Shown: piece after piece, positions 5,519 to 6,039 of the stretch
Layout: the number at the start of each line of letters is the position of its first letter
Position numbering within the stretch: the first letter of the stretch is position 1
NCBI GenBank assembly: GCA_947177115.1
Contig: CAMWTG010000175.1
Coordinates: 1-6,039 of the forward strand
DNA length: 6,039 nt
Origin: an uncultured Clostridia bacterium
GTDB taxonomy: Bacteria > Bacillota > Clostridia > Oscillospirales > Oscillospiraceae
Reading direction: 5' to 3'
The notes under the pieces: generated by a model
The model's input: the letters and a program-made list of their open reading frames with translations, nothing else
What the model was told of the DNA's origin: nothing
Databases searched by the model: none
Position numbers and translations under genes: made by a program

Positions 5519-6039
5519 ATGCTTAATATTGACGAACTGAAATTCAACAGCCACGGTTTGATCCCCGCCGTTGTCGTAGACGCCCAGAGCAAAAAGGTGC
5601 TGACCCTGGCCTACATGAACCGGGAAAGCCTGGAGATATCCATGAAGGAGGGCCGGACCTGTTTCTGGTCCCGGTCCCGGCAGGAGCTTTGGCGCAAGGG
5701 CGAAACCAGCGGCAATGTCCAGCACATCGTGGACATCACCGCCGACTGCGACCGGGATGCGCTGGTGGTGACAGTGAACAAAGAAGGCCCGGCCTGCCAT
5801 TTGGGAACGGATTCCTGTTTCAATGACAAAGTATTCCAGGGGGAGCAGCCCGCCCCCTTCTCCGTGGAAGGGCTGTACCAGCTCCTGCTGGGCCGGAAAG
5901 AGACGCTGCCAGAGGGGTCCTACACCACCTACCTGTTCCAGAAGGGCCTGGACAAGATCCTGAAAAAAGTGGGCGAGGAGTGTACCGAGGTCATTATTGC
6001 GGGAAAAGCGGAGGACAAGCCGGAGACTATCTATGAGAT
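5519..6039 (+). CDS. hisI: Bifunctional phosphoribosyl-AMP cyclohydrolase / phosphoribosyl-ATP pyrophosphatase (3'-truncated by window edge)
   Basis: This HisIE fusion performs steps 2 and 3. The C-terminal HisE domain cleaves pyrophosphate from phosphoribosyl-ATP, and the N-terminal HisI domain opens the adenine ring of phosphoribosyl-AMP to give ProFAR. Reading from the ATG gives 173 whole codons with no stop before the edge; the last two bases belong to a split codon. The HisI domain covers about residues 1-110. It has the signature F-W-S-R-S-R-x2-L-W-x-K-G (49-61), the magnesium motif D-C-D-R-D (76-80), and the zinc cysteines C77, C93 and C100. The HisE part starts near 117 and carries S-Y-T-T-Y-L-F and K-K-V-G-E-E-C-T-E (149-157), with the acidic residues of an all-alpha pyrophosphohydrolase. 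Fused proteins are usually about 200-215 residues, so roughly 30-40 are missing. The gene is also called hisIE. Confidence 0.96.
   Translation, partial: MLNIDELKFNSHGLIPAVVVDAQSKKVLTLAYMNRESLEISMKEGRTCFWSRSRQELWRKGETSGNVQHIVDITADCDRDALVVTVNKEGPACHLGTDSCFNDKVFQGEQPAPFSVEGLYQLLLGRKETLPEGSYTTYLFQKGLDKILKKVGEECTEVIIAGKAEDKPETIYE

Noticed and set aside
4671..5800. Reverse-strand open frames opposite hisF and hisIE (255 and 301 codons)
   Set aside because: They are shadows of the conserved forward genes, and their translations are low-information and resemble no known family.

Overview
The window is a continuous stretch of a histidine biosynthesis operon. Eight genes, all on the plus strand, lie in the order hisG–hisD–hisC–hisB–hisH–hisA–hisF–hisIE. 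hisG is cut by the left edge and hisIE by the right edge; the six genes between them are complete and intact. No RNA gene, mobile element, CRISPR array or long intergenic region is visible, and non-coding DNA between genes never exceeds 12 bases.

Organism. The DNA is clearly GC-rich, by eye near 60%. The starts have strong AAGGAGG-type Shine-Dalgarno sites, and GTG and TTG starts are also used. The proteins look like those of Firmicutes: HisG appears to be the short form, HisB is dehydratase-only, and HisI and HisE are fused. Together these suggest a GC-rich member of the Clostridia, perhaps an Oscillospiraceae-type gut anaerobe. This placement is an inference; the window has no phylogenetic marker gene.

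Layout. Bases 1-458 hold the 3' part of hisG (step 1). hisD (465-1751, last two steps) follows after 6 bases. hisC (1748-2815, transaminase) overlaps hisD by 4 bases. hisB (2815-3402, dehydratase) shares one base with hisC. hisH (3403-4020, glutaminase subunit) abuts the hisB stop directly and begins with TTG. hisA (4033-4752, isomerase) follows a 12-base gap. hisF (4749-5507, cyclase subunit) begins with GTG inside the hisA stop. hisIE (5519 onward, steps 2 and 3) follows 11 bases later.

How they work together. The enzymes cover PRPP plus ATP to histidine except for histidinol-phosphate phosphatase, which is not in the window. The HisZ partner that a short HisG requires is also absent. HisH and HisF form one heterodimeric synthase, and the residues known from Thermotoga to couple them are conserved in both proteins. 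Tight spacing and overlapping start/stop codons imply one polycistronic message with translational coupling. The operon promoter, any leader and the terminator lie outside the window.

I found no evidence of an undescribed system. The findings are small departures in otherwise ordinary genes.
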